Shown: positions 8,580-18,287, numbered from the stretch's first letter. The stretch: 64,000 nucleotides of DNA from Erythrobacter sp. KY5 (GCF_003264115.1 NZ_CP021912.1:3247273-3311272), one strand, 5' to 3'. Program-made: numbers and translations. The notes: generated from the letters alone by a model not told the origin.

Positions 8580-9847
8580 GCGAGGTTGCAACTCTCACCA
8601 GCACGCGCGGCGCAGCCCCGTTCCGCAAGGGAACTGTGCTCGCGGTTGTTCTGGTAGGCTTTGCCGCCTTTCTCGCCATGCTCTATTTTATCGGCGCAGG
8701 CGATACGGGCGGCAATCGTCCGGGTCCGGCGCACGCGTCGGCCAATGGTCTCAATGGGTATTCAGGGCTCTATCGCCTGCTTAGAGCCGAAGGGATCGAG
8801 GTTGAGCGTTCCCGCAGCCCAGAGAGGCTCACGACATCGAACCTGCTCGTGCTCACCCCGCCGCAGAATGTCGACTTCGAGGAATTCTCCGACACATTGC
8901 AATCGCGACGATTTTACGGACCCACTCTGGTAATACTGCCCAAATGGATTGCCGGTCCGCCGCAGGGAGAAGTCGTCGAGGAGGACGAGCTTCGCATGCG
9001 CGATGACTGGGTCACGCTGTCGCGCGCTGCGCCGGCGATGTGGACCCAAGACCTGCCCGAACCATACGCGTTCACCTATGGCGCCCAGCGGTTCGGTGGC
9101 AATGGCCGACCTCGCTGGTATGCCGATGGCAGGCAGGGAAAGATGCCCACCCGGATCATGTTGCATGCGGAAGAAAAGGCGGGGCACCGGGCGATTGTCA
9201 CCAACACCGCTGGCCATTCGCTCGCGTTTCAGGCGGCAGGCGATGAGGGGATCAACCCCGTGATCTTCATCGTCGAACCCGACCTTGTGAACAATTACGG
9301 CCTCGCCGATGGGCAGCGGGCTGGGTTGGCGCTCGACCTTGTGCGGCTGGCGAGCAACGTTGAGGGACAGCCGGTCACCTTCGACATGACCTATGTCGGA
9401 TTTGGCCAGACGATGAACCTGCTGACCCTCGCCTTTCGTCCCCCCTTCCTCGCCGCGACCTTGTGCCTGATCCTGGCGTTGGTGATCGTCGGCTGGCGGG
9501 CGTTCCTCCGGTTTGGCCCGGCTGCAGTAAGCGGGCAGGCGATTGCGTTTGGAAAGAACCAGCTGGTCAGCAATGGAGCAGGCCTGATCGTCCGCGCCCG
9601 AAGGCTGGGCCTGCTGGCCGATCCCTACGTCCATCTGATCCAGCGGCGCGTCGGCAAGGCGCTAGGCATCGCGAGACCTGATGGCGAAACGATCGACGCC
9701 GCCATTGCCCAGCGTCTGCCCGATCAGGAGCCGTTCTCTCACCTTGCCGCGCGGCTGCACGATGCCCGCCGACCGGCAGAGATATTGCGCGCAGCCAAGG
9801 CACTGAGCGCGCTGAGTTCGAAGTTAACAGGGAAATCCGCCCAATGA
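8576..9847 (+). CDS. DUF4350 domain-containing membrane protein
   Basis: The 423-residue product has an N-terminal helix (about 22-42), a periplasmic domain starting at NGLNGYSGLYRLLRAEGIEV that matches the DUF4350 pattern (a ThuA/GATase-like fold related to gliding-motility GldG-type proteins), and a second helix near residue 295 followed by a cytoplasmic tail. The ATG at 8576 overlaps the previous stop and its own stop overlaps the next start at 9844. Its exact role is unknown; the context suggests cell-envelope homeostasis together with the MoxR ATPase. Confidence 0.7.
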   Translation: MSEVATLTSTRGAAPFRKGTVLAVVLVGFAAFLAMLYFIGAGDTGGNRPGPAHASANGLNGYSGLYRLLRAEGIEVERSRSPERLTTSNLLVLTPPQNVDFEEFSDTLQSRRFYGPTLVILPKWIAGPPQGEVVEEDELRMRDDWVTLSRAAPAMWTQDLPEPYAFTYGAQRFGGNGRPRWYADGRQGKMPTRIMLHAEEKAGHRAIVTNTAGHSLAFQAAGDEGINPVIFIVEPDLVNNYGLADGQRAGLALDLVRLASNVEGQPVTFDMTYVGFGQTMNLLTLAFRPPFLAATLCLILALVIVGWRAFLRFGPAAVSGQAIAFGKNQLVSNGAGLIVRARRLGLLADPYVHLIQRRVGKALGIARPDGETIDAAIAQRLPDQEPFSHLAARLHDARRPAEILRAAKALSALSSKLTGKSAQ

Positions 9848-10845
9848 GCACTGAAACGCAAAACCCCGACACGCCCGAGGCTGGCGGTATGACCCTCGCG
9901 CAGTTGCGCGATCTCGCCGACGCAATCCGCGCCGAGGTCGCCAAGGCAATCGTCGGTCAGACCGACATGGTCGACCAGTTGCTTGTCGCGCTGATCAGCC
10001 GCGGGCACGTTCTGCTTGAAGGACCGCCGGGCACGGCCAAGACGTTCCTAGCGCAGTCTTTCGCGACGGCTTTGGGGCTCGATTTCGGGCGGATCCAGTT
10101 CACGCCTGACCTTTTGCCGGGCGACATTCTCGGCTCCAACCTGTTCAACTTCCAGACCAGCCAGTTCACGCTGACACGCGGTCCGATCTTCTGCGAATTG
10201 CTGCTTGCCGATGAAATCAACCGCACGCCGCCCAAGACGCAGGCCGCGCTGCTCGAAGCGATGCAGGAGAGGCGCGTTACGCTCGATGGCGAGACACACC
10301 GGCTGGCCGATCAGTTCATGGTGGTGGCAACGCAGAACCCGATAGAGAACCAGGGGGTCTATCCTCTTCCCGAAGCCCAGCTCGACCGGTTCCTGTTCAA
10401 GCTGCCGGTCCCTTATCCGGGCGAGGCTGAAGAGGCGCGGATCGTCGCAAGCTATGGCTCGAAATCCGGACCGACACGGCCAGCCGACCTTGGGGTCACA
10501 GCCGTCGCGAACGCACAGATGCTGTCACGCGCCAACGCGGCGCTTTCACAGGTCGCGGTCGCCGATGAGATCACCCAATATGTCGTCAGGCTGGTGCGCG
10601 CGACGCGGGAGCATTCCGAGCTTGCCGTGGGCGCATCGCCGCGCGCAGGCGTGATGCTGGCAGGGGCCGCAAGGGCGCGTGCGGCGCTGGAGGGGCGCGA
10701 CTACACGATCCCGGACGATGTGAAGGCGCTGGCGCTCGCGGTGCTGCGCCATCGTTTGACGCTCAGCCCCGCAGCCGAAATCGAAGGCCGCGACGTCGAA
10801 GCGCTGGTGGCCGAACTGATCGAAAGCACCGAGGCGCCGCGCTGA
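9844..10845 (+). CDS. MoxR family AAA+ ATPase
   Basis: The 333-residue product carries Walker A GPPGTAKT at 60-67, Walker B LLADEINRTPPKTQAALLEA, and the MoxR signature ATQNPIENQGVYPLPEAQLDRF. MoxR AAA+ proteins act as chaperone-like ATPases that mature or regulate partner complexes, usually encoded beside a DUF58 protein as here. It starts at an ATGA overlap with the DUF4350 gene and is followed 4 bases later by the DUF58 gene. The specific client of this MoxR is not known. Confidence 0.93.
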   Translation: MSTETQNPDTPEAGGMTLAQLRDLADAIRAEVAKAIVGQTDMVDQLLVALISRGHVLLEGPPGTAKTFLAQSFATALGLDFGRIQFTPDLLPGDILGSNLFNFQTSQFTLTRGPIFCELLLADEINRTPPKTQAALLEAMQERRVTLDGETHRLADQFMVVATQNPIENQGVYPLPEAQLDRFLFKLPVPYPGEAEEARIVASYGSKSGPTRPADLGVTAVANAQMLSRANAALSQVAVADEITQYVVRLVRATREHSELAVGASPRAGVMLAGAARARAALEGRDYTIPDDVKALALAVLRHRLTLSPAAEIEGRDVEALVAELIESTEAPR

Positions 10846-10849
10846 ACCA

Positions 10850-12187
10850 ATGAGCCGCGCCCTCGCCTTCCCCGTGGTCCCGACCCAGCGCGCCGCATGG
10901 ATTGCCGCCGGCTTTGCGCCGATCGCGCTGTTGATCGCGGCGGTTTCACCGGCGCTGTGGGTGGTCGCCCCGGTTCTGGCGGTCGCATTCCTCGCGCTCA
11001 TCGCGCTCGACGCAATGCTCGCGGGCAGGGTCGAGGAATGGCACGTCGTCGCGCCCGCAGACACCGAGATCGGTCAGCCCACACCGCTTGATGTGCATGC
11101 TCGTTTCGACCGCAGGAAGGTCAGCGGCGCCGAAGCCGCGCTTGAGTTCGATCCGCGCCTTGCCGAGGGCGGGCGCGCCACGATCCTGCTGGTGCCCGAA
11201 CCCGATACAGGCGCGCAGAGCGGCACTTTCAAAGCCCTGCCCGACCGGCGCGGAACCGCTGCGATCACCAAAGCGTGGCTGCGCTGGACCGGGCCGCTCG
11301 GCCTCGGCGCGCGCCAGTCCAGCCTCGATCTGGCTCAGGAAGTGCGGATCTGGCCCGATCTTTCGCCCGTTCGATCAAAGGAGCTGCAAACCTTCCTGCG
11401 CGATGCGCAGACCGGCCTCATCGCACGGCGCATTCGCGGTGAAGGCACCCAGTTCGAAGCGCTCAGCGAATACGAACCGGGCATGGACCGTCGCCGGATC
11501 GACTGGAAGGCGAGCGCGCGGCACAACCACCTCTATGCCCGCGAAAACGAAAGCGAGCGCAACAACCCGATCATCTTCGCTTTCGATTGCGGGCAGGCGA
11601 TGTGCGAGCCAGTCAACGGGATGCCGCGCATCGACCGGGCGGTCACGGCTGCTCTCACCTGTTCTTATGTCGCTTTGAAGGGCGGAGATCGTGTTGCGCT
11701 GTTCGGCTTTTCCCAAAGGCCGCAATTGATGACGCCTTTCGTCAGCGACACGCGCGCCTTTCACCGGCTGCAAAGCGCGGCAGCGGGGCTGGATTACGAT
11801 GCGAGCGAGCCGAACTTCACGCTTGCGCTGGCAACGCTGACGTCGAAGCTCAAGCGTCGCTCGCTGATCGTGCTGTTTTCCGACTTCACCGACCCGACCG
11901 CAGCGCAGCTGATGGTTGAAAGCATCGGGCGGCTCGTATCGAAACACCTGGTCTTGTTCGTCACCATAGCCGACAGCGAGCTTGAGGAGATGATCGCGCA
12001 GGAACCCGCCTCGATTGCCACGCTGGCCCGGTCGGTGACGGCTGACAGCCTGCTTCATCAGCGCCAGATCGTGCTTCAGCGCCTGCGGCAAATGGGCGTC
12101 GATGTGATCGAGGCACCCTATGACCAGATCGGTTATCAGCTGATCGACAGCTATTTCCGCATCAAGCGCAGCGAGGCGATCGGATGA
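10850..12187 (+). CDS. DUF58 domain-containing protein
   Basis: The 445-residue protein has two N-terminal membrane helices (about 16-60) and the DUF58 core GTQFEALSEYEPGMDRRRID followed by WKASAR, then a von Willebrand A-like region (IIFAFDCGQAM, later LIVLFSDFTDPTA). DUF58 proteins are the usual partners of MoxR ATPases. The VWA-like domain keeps a DxG-type metal site rather than a perfect MIDAS. The stop overlaps the start of the SpoIIM-like gene by 4 bases. Confidence 0.88.
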   Translation: MSRALAFPVVPTQRAAWIAAGFAPIALLIAAVSPALWVVAPVLAVAFLALIALDAMLAGRVEEWHVVAPADTEIGQPTPLDVHARFDRRKVSGAEAALEFDPRLAEGGRATILLVPEPDTGAQSGTFKALPDRRGTAAITKAWLRWTGPLGLGARQSSLDLAQEVRIWPDLSPVRSKELQTFLRDAQTGLIARRIRGEGTQFEALSEYEPGMDRRRIDWKASARHNHLYARENESERNNPIIFAFDCGQAMCEPVNGMPRIDRAVTAALTCSYVALKGGDRVALFGFSQRPQLMTPFVSDTRAFHRLQSAAAGLDYDASEPNFTLALATLTSKLKRRSLIVLFSDFTDPTAAQLMVESIGRLVSKHLVLFVTIADSELEEMIAQEPASIATLARSVTADSLLHQRQIVLQRLRQMGVDVIEAPYDQIGYQLIDSYFRIKRSEAIG

Positions 12188-13263
12188 ATTCGCCTGTCCC
12201 TTCAAGCTGGTTCGGGCGCGGCGAAGTGGCAGCGCCGGTCGATATCGAAAGCGCGAGCCTGCGCTCGGATCGGTTCCGGCTGGAGCGTGAAAGCGACTGG
12301 AAGCGGCTTGAGGATATTGTCGCGAGGATGGAAAAAGGCGGCCTGTCGCGCATCGACGATGCCGAATTGCTCGTGCTGCCGACCCTTTATCGCACCGCGG
12401 CATCAAGCCTTTCGGTCGCGCGCGAAACCTCGCTCGATGCTGCGACCCTGCGCTACCTCGAAGGGCTCGTGCAGCGGGCATGGTTTCAGGTCTACGGCCC
12501 GCGCAAGGGCTTCTTCGCCTGGTTTCGCGAGTTCCTATTCGGTGGATGGAGCCGCGCCGTGCGCGAAATCTGGCTCGACATCTCAATCGCGCTGTTCGTG
12601 ATGGTAGCGGGCACGTTGGTAGGCTGGCTTCTCGTAATGCGCGATGTCGACTGGTATTTCCGGCTGGTCCCGACACAATTCCTCGACGCCCGCGTGCCCG
12701 GAGCCAGCCGCGAGGAATTGCTCTCCACGCTCGCGGTTGAGGAAAGCACCGGCGGCCTGTCGACATTCGCTGCTTCGCTGTTCAGCAACAATGCGGGTGT
12801 GTGCATCCTCGCTTTCGCCCTCGGATTCGCCTTCGGCATCCCTTCGCTGTTGCTGCTGGTCCACAATCTCGCCGTGCTTGGCGCGATGATGTGGTTGTTC
12901 GCCGATGCCGGATTGGCCGTCGAATTTTCAGCATGGCTCAGCGTTCACGGCACGACCGAGCTGTTCGGCATTCTGCTGTCGGGCGCGTCGGGCCTGCATA
13001 TCGGCCGATCCATGGCTTTTCCGGGCGACAGATCGGTGCTCGACGCCGCCTCAGCAAGCGGTCGGCGCGGGGCCGTGGTCATGGTCGGCGTGGTCATCAT
13101 GATGATCGTCGCCGCGCTTCTCGAAGCGTTTCCGCGCCAGTTGGTCGAAGGTGCCGGCAGCCGGTTCGTCATCGGCGGGGCGTTTCTTGCGTTCTGGCTG
13201 TCCTACTTCTTCCTGTACCGCCCCGCTTCGCCGGCCCCCGATCAACAGGAGCGATCGGTGTGA
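12184..13263 (+). CDS. Stage II sporulation protein M-like membrane protein
   Basis: The 359-residue product has a soluble N-terminal part of about 110 residues and then several hydrophobic helices, including LFSNNAGVCILAFALGFAFG and VHGTTELFGILLSGASGLHI, which match the SpoIIM/DUF95 family (N-x-x-x FxxG and HG-x-x-E motifs). In non-spore-formers these genes sit in MoxR/DUF58 clusters next to RDD proteins. A transport or envelope function has been suggested, but none is established. ATGA and GTGA overlaps join it to both neighbours. Confidence 0.82.
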   Translation: MNSPVPSSWFGRGEVAAPVDIESASLRSDRFRLERESDWKRLEDIVARMEKGGLSRIDDAELLVLPTLYRTAASSLSVARETSLDAATLRYLEGLVQRAWFQVYGPRKGFFAWFREFLFGGWSRAVREIWLDISIALFVMVAGTLVGWLLVMRDVDWYFRLVPTQFLDARVPGASREELLSTLAVEESTGGLSTFAASLFSNNAGVCILAFALGFAFGIPSLLLLVHNLAVLGAMMWLFADAGLAVEFSAWLSVHGTTELFGILLSGASGLHIGRSMAFPGDRSVLDAASASGRRGAVVMVGVVIMMIVAALLEAFPRQLVEGAGSRFVIGGAFLAFWLSYFFLYRPASPAPDQQERSV

Positions 13264-14177
13264 GCGAACGGGCAGTTCCACTCATGAAGGATCCCGCAGA
13301 AAAGCGGCTGCGCCAGATCATCACCCCCGAAGGGATCGCCTTGCCCATCCGGGTCGCGAGCCGTGGCAGCCGTTTCGGCGCTCTGGTGCTGGACTTCGCC
13401 ATCCTCGTAGTCGGGATGATCGCTTTCTATGCCCTGGTATTCTGGCTGGCGGGCGAATTGCTTGTCGGTTCGGCTTTCGGGGTAAACAACGGCGCATCCG
13501 AGGCGGTCAACATTGTCCTGATCATCTCGTTTTTCCTAGCCCGCTACGGCTACTTTCTCGCGTTCGAGCTGGGCCCGCGCGGGGCGACCTGGGGCAAGCG
13601 CGTACTCGGCATCAGAGTCGCGGCGCGCGGCGGAGGCAGGTTGACGCCCGAAGCCGTGGTCGCCCGAAACCTTCTGCGCGATATCGAGCTGTTCATGCCG
13701 CTCATCTTCCTGCTGATCGCGCCCGGCGGACAGGCGGGCAGCTTCGGGATTGCGGGCCTCGTCTGGTTCGCGACCTTCATGGCGTTCCCCTTCTTCAACA
13801 AGGATGCCCTTCGCGCAGGCGATATCATCGCTGGCACCTGGGTGGTCGAGGCGCCCCGCGCGAAACTGGCCGAAGCGCTGTCAGTGGCCGGGAGCGCTGC
13901 AAACGGCGCAAGCGAAGTGACCGGCGCGCGCTACAACTTTGGCGAGGCGGAACTCTCGGTCTATGGCGAGCATGAATTGCAGGTGCTCGAACGCATGCTG
14001 CGCGACAATCAGGCGGAATCGCTCTCTGCCGCACACAGGGCGATCTGCACCAAGATCGGCTGGGATCCGGGCGCAGGCGATGAACGCGCTTTCCTTGAAG
14101 CCTTTTATGCGCGATTGCGGGCCAAGCTCGAAGGCGACATGCGCTTCGGCAAACGCAAGGCGGACAAGTTCTCATGA
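13260..14177 (+). CDS. RDD family membrane protein
   Basis: Starting from GTG at 13260, which overlaps the SpoIIM stop (GTGA), the product has 305 residues. It contains the RDD pattern: RFGALVLDF near the start, a second helix pair, and GATWGKRVLGIRVAARGGGR with RNLLRDIE. About four helices are followed by a C-terminal cytoplasmic part of about 110 residues. RDD proteins are poorly defined membrane proteins, some linked to ion exchange. An alternative start is ATG 13284. Its stop overlaps the beta-lactamase start by 4 bases. Confidence 0.82.
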   Translation: MSERAVPLMKDPAEKRLRQIITPEGIALPIRVASRGSRFGALVLDFAILVVGMIAFYALVFWLAGELLVGSAFGVNNGASEAVNIVLIISFFLARYGYFLAFELGPRGATWGKRVLGIRVAARGGGRLTPEAVVARNLLRDIELFMPLIFLLIAPGGQAGSFGIAGLVWFATFMAFPFFNKDALRAGDIIAGTWVVEAPRAKLAEALSVAGSAANGASEVTGARYNFGEAELSVYGEHELQVLERMLRDNQAESLSAAHRAICTKIGWDPGAGDERAFLEAFYARLRAKLEGDMRFGKRKADKFS

Positions 14178-15160
14178 CGATACACAGGCGTCTTTTCATG
14201 ATCGGTGCGCTCGGTGCGGGTCTGGCGGTGAGCGGTTGCGCATCGCGTCTTCCCGACATCACCCTGCCGCGCGGAACGCAGCTGCAATTCGGTCCCGACA
14301 ACCGTTTCGAGGCCATGCTGAGGCAGATCGAGGGCGAGGCTGACGGCACCTTGGGTGTCGAGCTGTTCGACGTATCGACCGGCCATTCGGTCGGCATCAA
14401 TCGCGACCGCAAGTTCGGGCATTGCTCCTCGTTCAAACTGTCGCTTGCCGCAATGGTGCTTGCCTCGGACAGCCTTGGCATCGTCGATGCGGCGAGGCGT
14501 GTGATGTGGAGCGAGGACGATCTCATGTTCGTCTCGCCCTTCACCACGCAGCGCCTGACCCAAGGCGCGACCTTGCACGAACTGGCCGAAGCGACGCAGA
14601 AATATTCGGACAACACCGCCGCGAATATCCTCCTTCGCGAATATGGCGGACCTCAGGCGCTGACCGCTTTCTGGAGCGGGATCGGCGACAATGTCAGCCG
14701 CCTCGACCGGTATGAGCCGCGCGTGAACTACGTTCCTGTCACCGAATATCGCGACACCACCACTCCCGCTGCGATGGCGCGCACGGTGGCCGCGCTGGCG
14801 TTCGGTGGGGTGCTGCCGGATGCAGAGCGCGCATTGCTTCGCCAGTGGATGATCGACACCGAAACGGGCGCGCGCCGGGTCCGGGCAGGCCTGCACGAGG
14901 AGCTGGTGGGAGGCGACAAGACCGGCACCTCGATCTGGCCGGGCATGGGCAGCCTTTACGTCGATATCGGCTTCGTCCAGCCGCCAGCCGACAAGAGCGG
15001 CGAGGATGAGAAGTGGAAGTCCGGTCCCTTCACCTTCGCGACCTATTTCCGCACGCGCACCGCCACTGACGGGATCGACCCCTCTGCCGAGGCGGCACTG
15101 GCGCGAGTAGGCGAAGTCTTGAGCGCCTTTGCGGAAAGGCCCGATTTCTGGCCGTTCTAG
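14174..15160 (+). CDS. Class A beta-lactamase (lipoprotein-type)
   Basis: All class A motifs are present: S85-S-F-K88 (nucleophile and general base), S145-D-N147, E181 and N185 in the omega loop (EPRVN, preceded by Arg179) and K249-T-G251. The N-terminus HRRLFMIGALGAGLAVSGC has both a twin-arginine-like start and a lipobox ending at Cys22, so the enzyme is probably an exported lipoprotein. The 328-residue length is slightly above average; the extra residues lie near GEDEKWKSG between the KTG box and the last strand. The spectrum cannot be predicted. The ATGA overlap with the RDD gene makes it the last gene of the MoxR/DUF58 operon rather than a mobile resistance gene. Confidence 0.9.
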   Translation: MTIHRRLFMIGALGAGLAVSGCASRLPDITLPRGTQLQFGPDNRFEAMLRQIEGEADGTLGVELFDVSTGHSVGINRDRKFGHCSSFKLSLAAMVLASDSLGIVDAARRVMWSEDDLMFVSPFTTQRLTQGATLHELAEATQKYSDNTAANILLREYGGPQALTAFWSGIGDNVSRLDRYEPRVNYVPVTEYRDTTTPAAMARTVAALAFGGVLPDAERALLRQWMIDTETGARRVRAGLHEELVGGDKTGTSIWPGMGSLYVDIGFVQPPADKSGEDEKWKSGPFTFATYFRTRTATDGIDPSAEAALARVGEVLSAFAERPDFWPF

Positions 15161-15166
15161 CGGGCT

Positions 15167-16291
15167 TTAATGGTCCGGAGTGTGGCCTGACCCCGTATCC
15201 TCGCCGCCAAAGATCGCCACTTCGTTCATCCCATCGCTGGTAGCGCGGCCGCGATACATGCCGGTTGTGTTGAAGCTGTAGAGCGCGTGGCCTTCCGGCG
15301 TGACGAGGATGATCCCGCCATCGCCGCCCAGTTCCTTGACCTCGGCCATGACTTCATCGGCGATGGACTGGTCGTGCGCGCGAACGGAATTGCTGAAAGC
15401 GTCACGCCAGCTCGCTAAAGCAGCGCCGGTTGGCGCATGTTCCGCGTGCATTTCACGGTGAATTCTAAGTCGGGTGCAAATCTCCTGCGCGACCCCGACG
15501 CGAATGAAGTATTCACCCCAACCGGTCGCAGAGAGCGCGCAGCTTCGGTTGTCCGCGTAAGTCCCCGCGCCAACTACGGGGGCATCGCCGATGCGGCCCC
15601 AGCGCTTGCCGGTCATGCCGCCGGTTGACGTGCCAGCTGCGAGGTTGCCCTCCATGTCGAGTGCCACCGCACCCACCGTGCCGAATTTGTGATCGACATC
15701 GAGCGCGCTCATCGCATTCGCTTTCATCCGCTCAAGCGACTGTCGCCGTGCCTCGGTCGCGAACCATTCGGCAGGCGTAACCTCAAAACCGCGTTCGAGC
15801 GCGAACTGCTCCGCGCCTTCACCCATCAGGAAGACGTGCGGGCTGTCGGTGCGCACGCGGTCAGCGAGCAGGATCGGGTTGCGCACTGTGGTAACGCCGG
15901 TCACCGCGCCAGCGCTGCGGTCGCGTCCGTCCATGATCGAGGCGTCGAGCTCGTTCTCGCCCTCCCACGTGAACACCGCTCCGCGCCCTGCGTTGAACAG
16001 CGGATTGTCTTCCATCGGAATGATCGCCGCCTGGATCGCCTCCATCGCGCTGCCGCCTTCGGCAAGAATTTTAGCGCCTGCATCAAGCGCTTCCTGCAAG
16101 GCCGCTTCGTATTCGGCGCGGCGTTCGGGCGTCATGCTGTCGGGGCTGAGCGTGCCTGCGCCGCCATGGATCGCGATTGACCATTTGGGCGCCTGTGCAT
16201 CCTCATGCGCCTCGGCAAAGGCGTGGGTGGGAGCAAGGGCGACGAGAGCCGCACTCGCGGCGACAAACAGAGCGTTCTTCATGGCTTGCAT
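15167..16291 (-). CDS. Isoaspartyl peptidase / type III L-asparaginase (Ntn hydrolase)
   Basis: The 374-residue product begins with a signal peptide (MKNALFVAASAALVALAPTH, cleaved after AFA) and then WSIAIHGGAGTL, the start of the plant-type asparaginase fold. The autocatalytic cleavage site is in KFGTVGAVALD, where the Thr becomes the N-terminal nucleophile of the beta subunit; GTSTGGMTGKRWGRIGDAP follows. These enzymes cleave beta-aspartyl dipeptides and asparagine. The periplasmic form is less common than the cytosolic one. The start is ATG 16291 or 16282. It diverges from the SDR gene. Confidence 0.9.
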   Translation of the reverse strand: MQAMKNALFVAASAALVALAPTHAFAEAHEDAQAPKWSIAIHGGAGTLSPDSMTPERRAEYEAALQEALDAGAKILAEGGSAMEAIQAAIIPMEDNPLFNAGRGAVFTWEGENELDASIMDGRDRSAGAVTGVTTVRNPILLADRVRTDSPHVFLMGEGAEQFALERGFEVTPAEWFATEARRQSLERMKANAMSALDVDHKFGTVGAVALDMEGNLAAGTSTGGMTGKRWGRIGDAPVVGAGTYADNRSCALSATGWGEYFIRVGVAQEICTRLRIHREMHAEHAPTGAALASWRDAFSNSVRAHDQSIADEVMAEVKELGGDGGIILVTPEGHALYSFNTTGMYRGRATSDGMNEVAIFGGEDTGSGHTPDH

Positions 16292-16342
16292 GGCTAGCCC
16301 AAACCTGCGCATCACACCAACATTAGATTTGGGAGAAGCGAA

Positions 16343-17302
16343 TTGAGCGAGTTCGGTCACGACACCACCGCAGATCAAGTGCTCGAAGGCAAGGACCTGT
16401 CGGGCAAGACCGTCTTCATCACCGGAGGCAATTCGGGACTCGGGTTGGAGACAGGCCGGGCGATGGCGGCCAAGGGTGCTCACGTGATCCTTGCCGGGCG
16501 CGATCAGGCCAAGCTTGATGAAGCCGTCTCCGCGATCAAGGGCGATGTGCCGGACGCGCAGCTGGAGACGATCACCTGCGATCTCGCCTCGCTCGACAGC
16601 GTCCATGCAGCGGGTGCGGAGGCGAATGAACGTTTCGACAAGATCGACCTTCTTATCAACAATGCGGGCGTGATGGCCTGCCCCAAGATGCACACAGCCG
16701 ACGGGTTCGAAATGCAGCTTGGCACCAATCATCTGGGCCACTTTGCGCTGACAAAGCACCTCATGCCGCTGGTCGAGGCGGGCACGGGCACCAAGGGCAG
16801 TGGGCGGATCGTCAACCTGTCGAGCCGCGGCCATCACATCGCGCCGGTCGATCTCGATGATCCGAATTTCGAGAAAACCGAATACCAGCCGTTCCTCAGC
16901 TATGGCCGGTCAAAGACCGCCAACATTTTGTTCACCGTCGGCCTTGAAAAGCGCTTCGCTGACAAGGGTATCCACTCCTTTGCGGTGCATCCCGGCGGCA
17001 TCCAGACCAACCTCGGCCGACACATGTCGGAGGAAGAAACCGAAGCACTGGTTGAGCGCATCAAGACCAACGACCCGAACTACGAATGGAAGACGATCCC
17101 GCAGGGCGCGGCGACGCAGACGTGGGCTGCAACTGCCGAGGAGCTTGAAGGCAAGGGCGGGCTCTATTGTGAGGATTGCCATGTCGCTGAAGTCGACGAT
17201 ACATCGTCGAATGGCGGGGTTCGCACCTACGCGCTCGACACCGCAGTCGCGGAAAAACTTTGGGCGATGTCCGAAGAGATGACCGGCGTAACCTTCGCCT
17301 GA
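16343..17302 (+). CDS. SDR family NAD(P)-dependent oxidoreductase
   Basis: The 319-residue protein is a classical short-chain dehydrogenase of the retinol-dehydrogenase/WW-domain oxidoreductase-like group: TGGNSGLGLETGRAM (cofactor loop), NNAGVM, the catalytic Ser in IVNLSSRGH and YGRSKTANIL with the catalytic Tyr and Lys. The substrate is unknown. The start is TTG at 16343, supported by GGGAG at 16331-16335, 7 bases upstream. It converges with the esterase gene, with one base between the stops. Confidence 0.87.
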   Translation: MSEFGHDTTADQVLEGKDLSGKTVFITGGNSGLGLETGRAMAAKGAHVILAGRDQAKLDEAVSAIKGDVPDAQLETITCDLASLDSVHAAGAEANERFDKIDLLINNAGVMACPKMHTADGFEMQLGTNHLGHFALTKHLMPLVEAGTGTKGSGRIVNLSSRGHHIAPVDLDDPNFEKTEYQPFLSYGRSKTANILFTVGLEKRFADKGIHSFAVHPGGIQTNLGRHMSEEETEALVERIKTNDPNYEWKTIPQGAATQTWAATAEELEGKGGLYCEDCHVAEVDDTSSNGGVRTYALDTAVAEKLWAMSEEMTGVTFA

Positions 17303-17303
17303 C

Positions 17304-18242
17304 CTATTCCTCGATAAAGTCCTTCAGCAGCGCCAGCGTGTCCTTCGCCTCGCGCGTGGGGACGATTGCCATGAAGACGTGCGGCGCTGCCTCGTATTCG
17401 TAGAGCTTTGCATCGATACCCGCATCGCGCAGCTTGCTGGTGAAGGTACGGCTGTCGATGATGAAAAGGTCGTGCCGCCCAGTCCAGATGCGCGTCGGCG
17501 GCAGCTGTGCGAGGTCCTCTTTTGACGCGTAGAGCGGGCTGCATTCAGCGCTGCCCGGATCGCGTGTCCCGGCGAACATCTTCCCGCATGATCGCAAGGT
17601 GCCGATCTTGAGCATGATGTCGTGCGGCTCGACCGCTTCGATTGCCGGGTCGGCCATCGTCACGTCGAGCCAAGGTGCAAACAGCGCAAGCTTGCCCGGC
17701 TGCGGCCCGTCGGCTTTGGCCAGCCGCAATGCGAGGCTCAAAGCCATATGTCCGCCCGCGCTGTCCCCGTTGAGGATGATCTTGGCCGGATCGTGATCCT
17801 CTGCAAGCTTGGCAAACGTCGCATCGGCGACAGCATCCTGCGCTTCCCACGAATTTTCAGGTACCACCGGATAAAGCGGCACGGTGACGCTGATCCCGCA
17901 TATATCAACCATCGCCTCGATCAGCGGCCAGTGCTCCTTGAACATCGGCAACACAAAACCGCCGCCGTGGAAGTAGAGCATGTGCCACTCGCCCGGCCCG
18001 GACTTGGGGTGGACCGTGACAACCGGATTGTTCGCAGCGGTCCAGTGGATCACATTGTGCTTTTGCTTCAACTGGGCAGGCATCGACGCGTCGTTGGGAA
18101 GCGGGCGCTTCGCCATGTAGTCCTCGAACGCGTCAGCGATGTGCGGGAAGACCGGCTTGCGCTTCGCCATCAGCCATTTGATCGCGCGCATCAGGAAGCT
18201 GGGCCTGGCGCTGCGCAGTTCGATGGATGTGTCGGTCAGCAT
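17304..18242 (-). CDS. Alpha/beta hydrolase fold-3 esterase (HSL family)
   Basis: The 312-residue product carries the hormone-sensitive-lipase motifs: YFHGGGFVLP for the oxyanion hole, GDSAGGHMA with the nucleophile Ser, and a late Asp and His (DLFIIDSR and APHVFM). Such enzymes hydrolyse short-chain esters. The ATG at 18242 follows GAGGAGAGAC and is preferred over the upstream in-frame ATG at 18275. No signal peptide is seen, so it should be cytoplasmic. Confidence 0.87.
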   Translation of the reverse strand: MLTDTSIELRSARPSFLMRAIKWLMAKRKPVFPHIADAFEDYMAKRPLPNDASMPAQLKQKHNVIHWTAANNPVVTVHPKSGPGEWHMLYFHGGGFVLPMFKEHWPLIEAMVDICGISVTVPLYPVVPENSWEAQDAVADATFAKLAEDHDPAKIILNGDSAGGHMALSLALRLAKADGPQPGKLALFAPWLDVTMADPAIEAVEPHDIMLKIGTLRSCGKMFAGTRDPGSAECSPLYASKEDLAQLPPTRIWTGRHDLFIIDSRTFTSKLRDAGIDAKLYEYEAAPHVFMAIVPTREAKDTLALLKDFIEE

Positions 18243-18287
18243 GTCTCTCTCCTCAGGCGCAAGAGAGTGCCGCACGCTGACCGCGTG

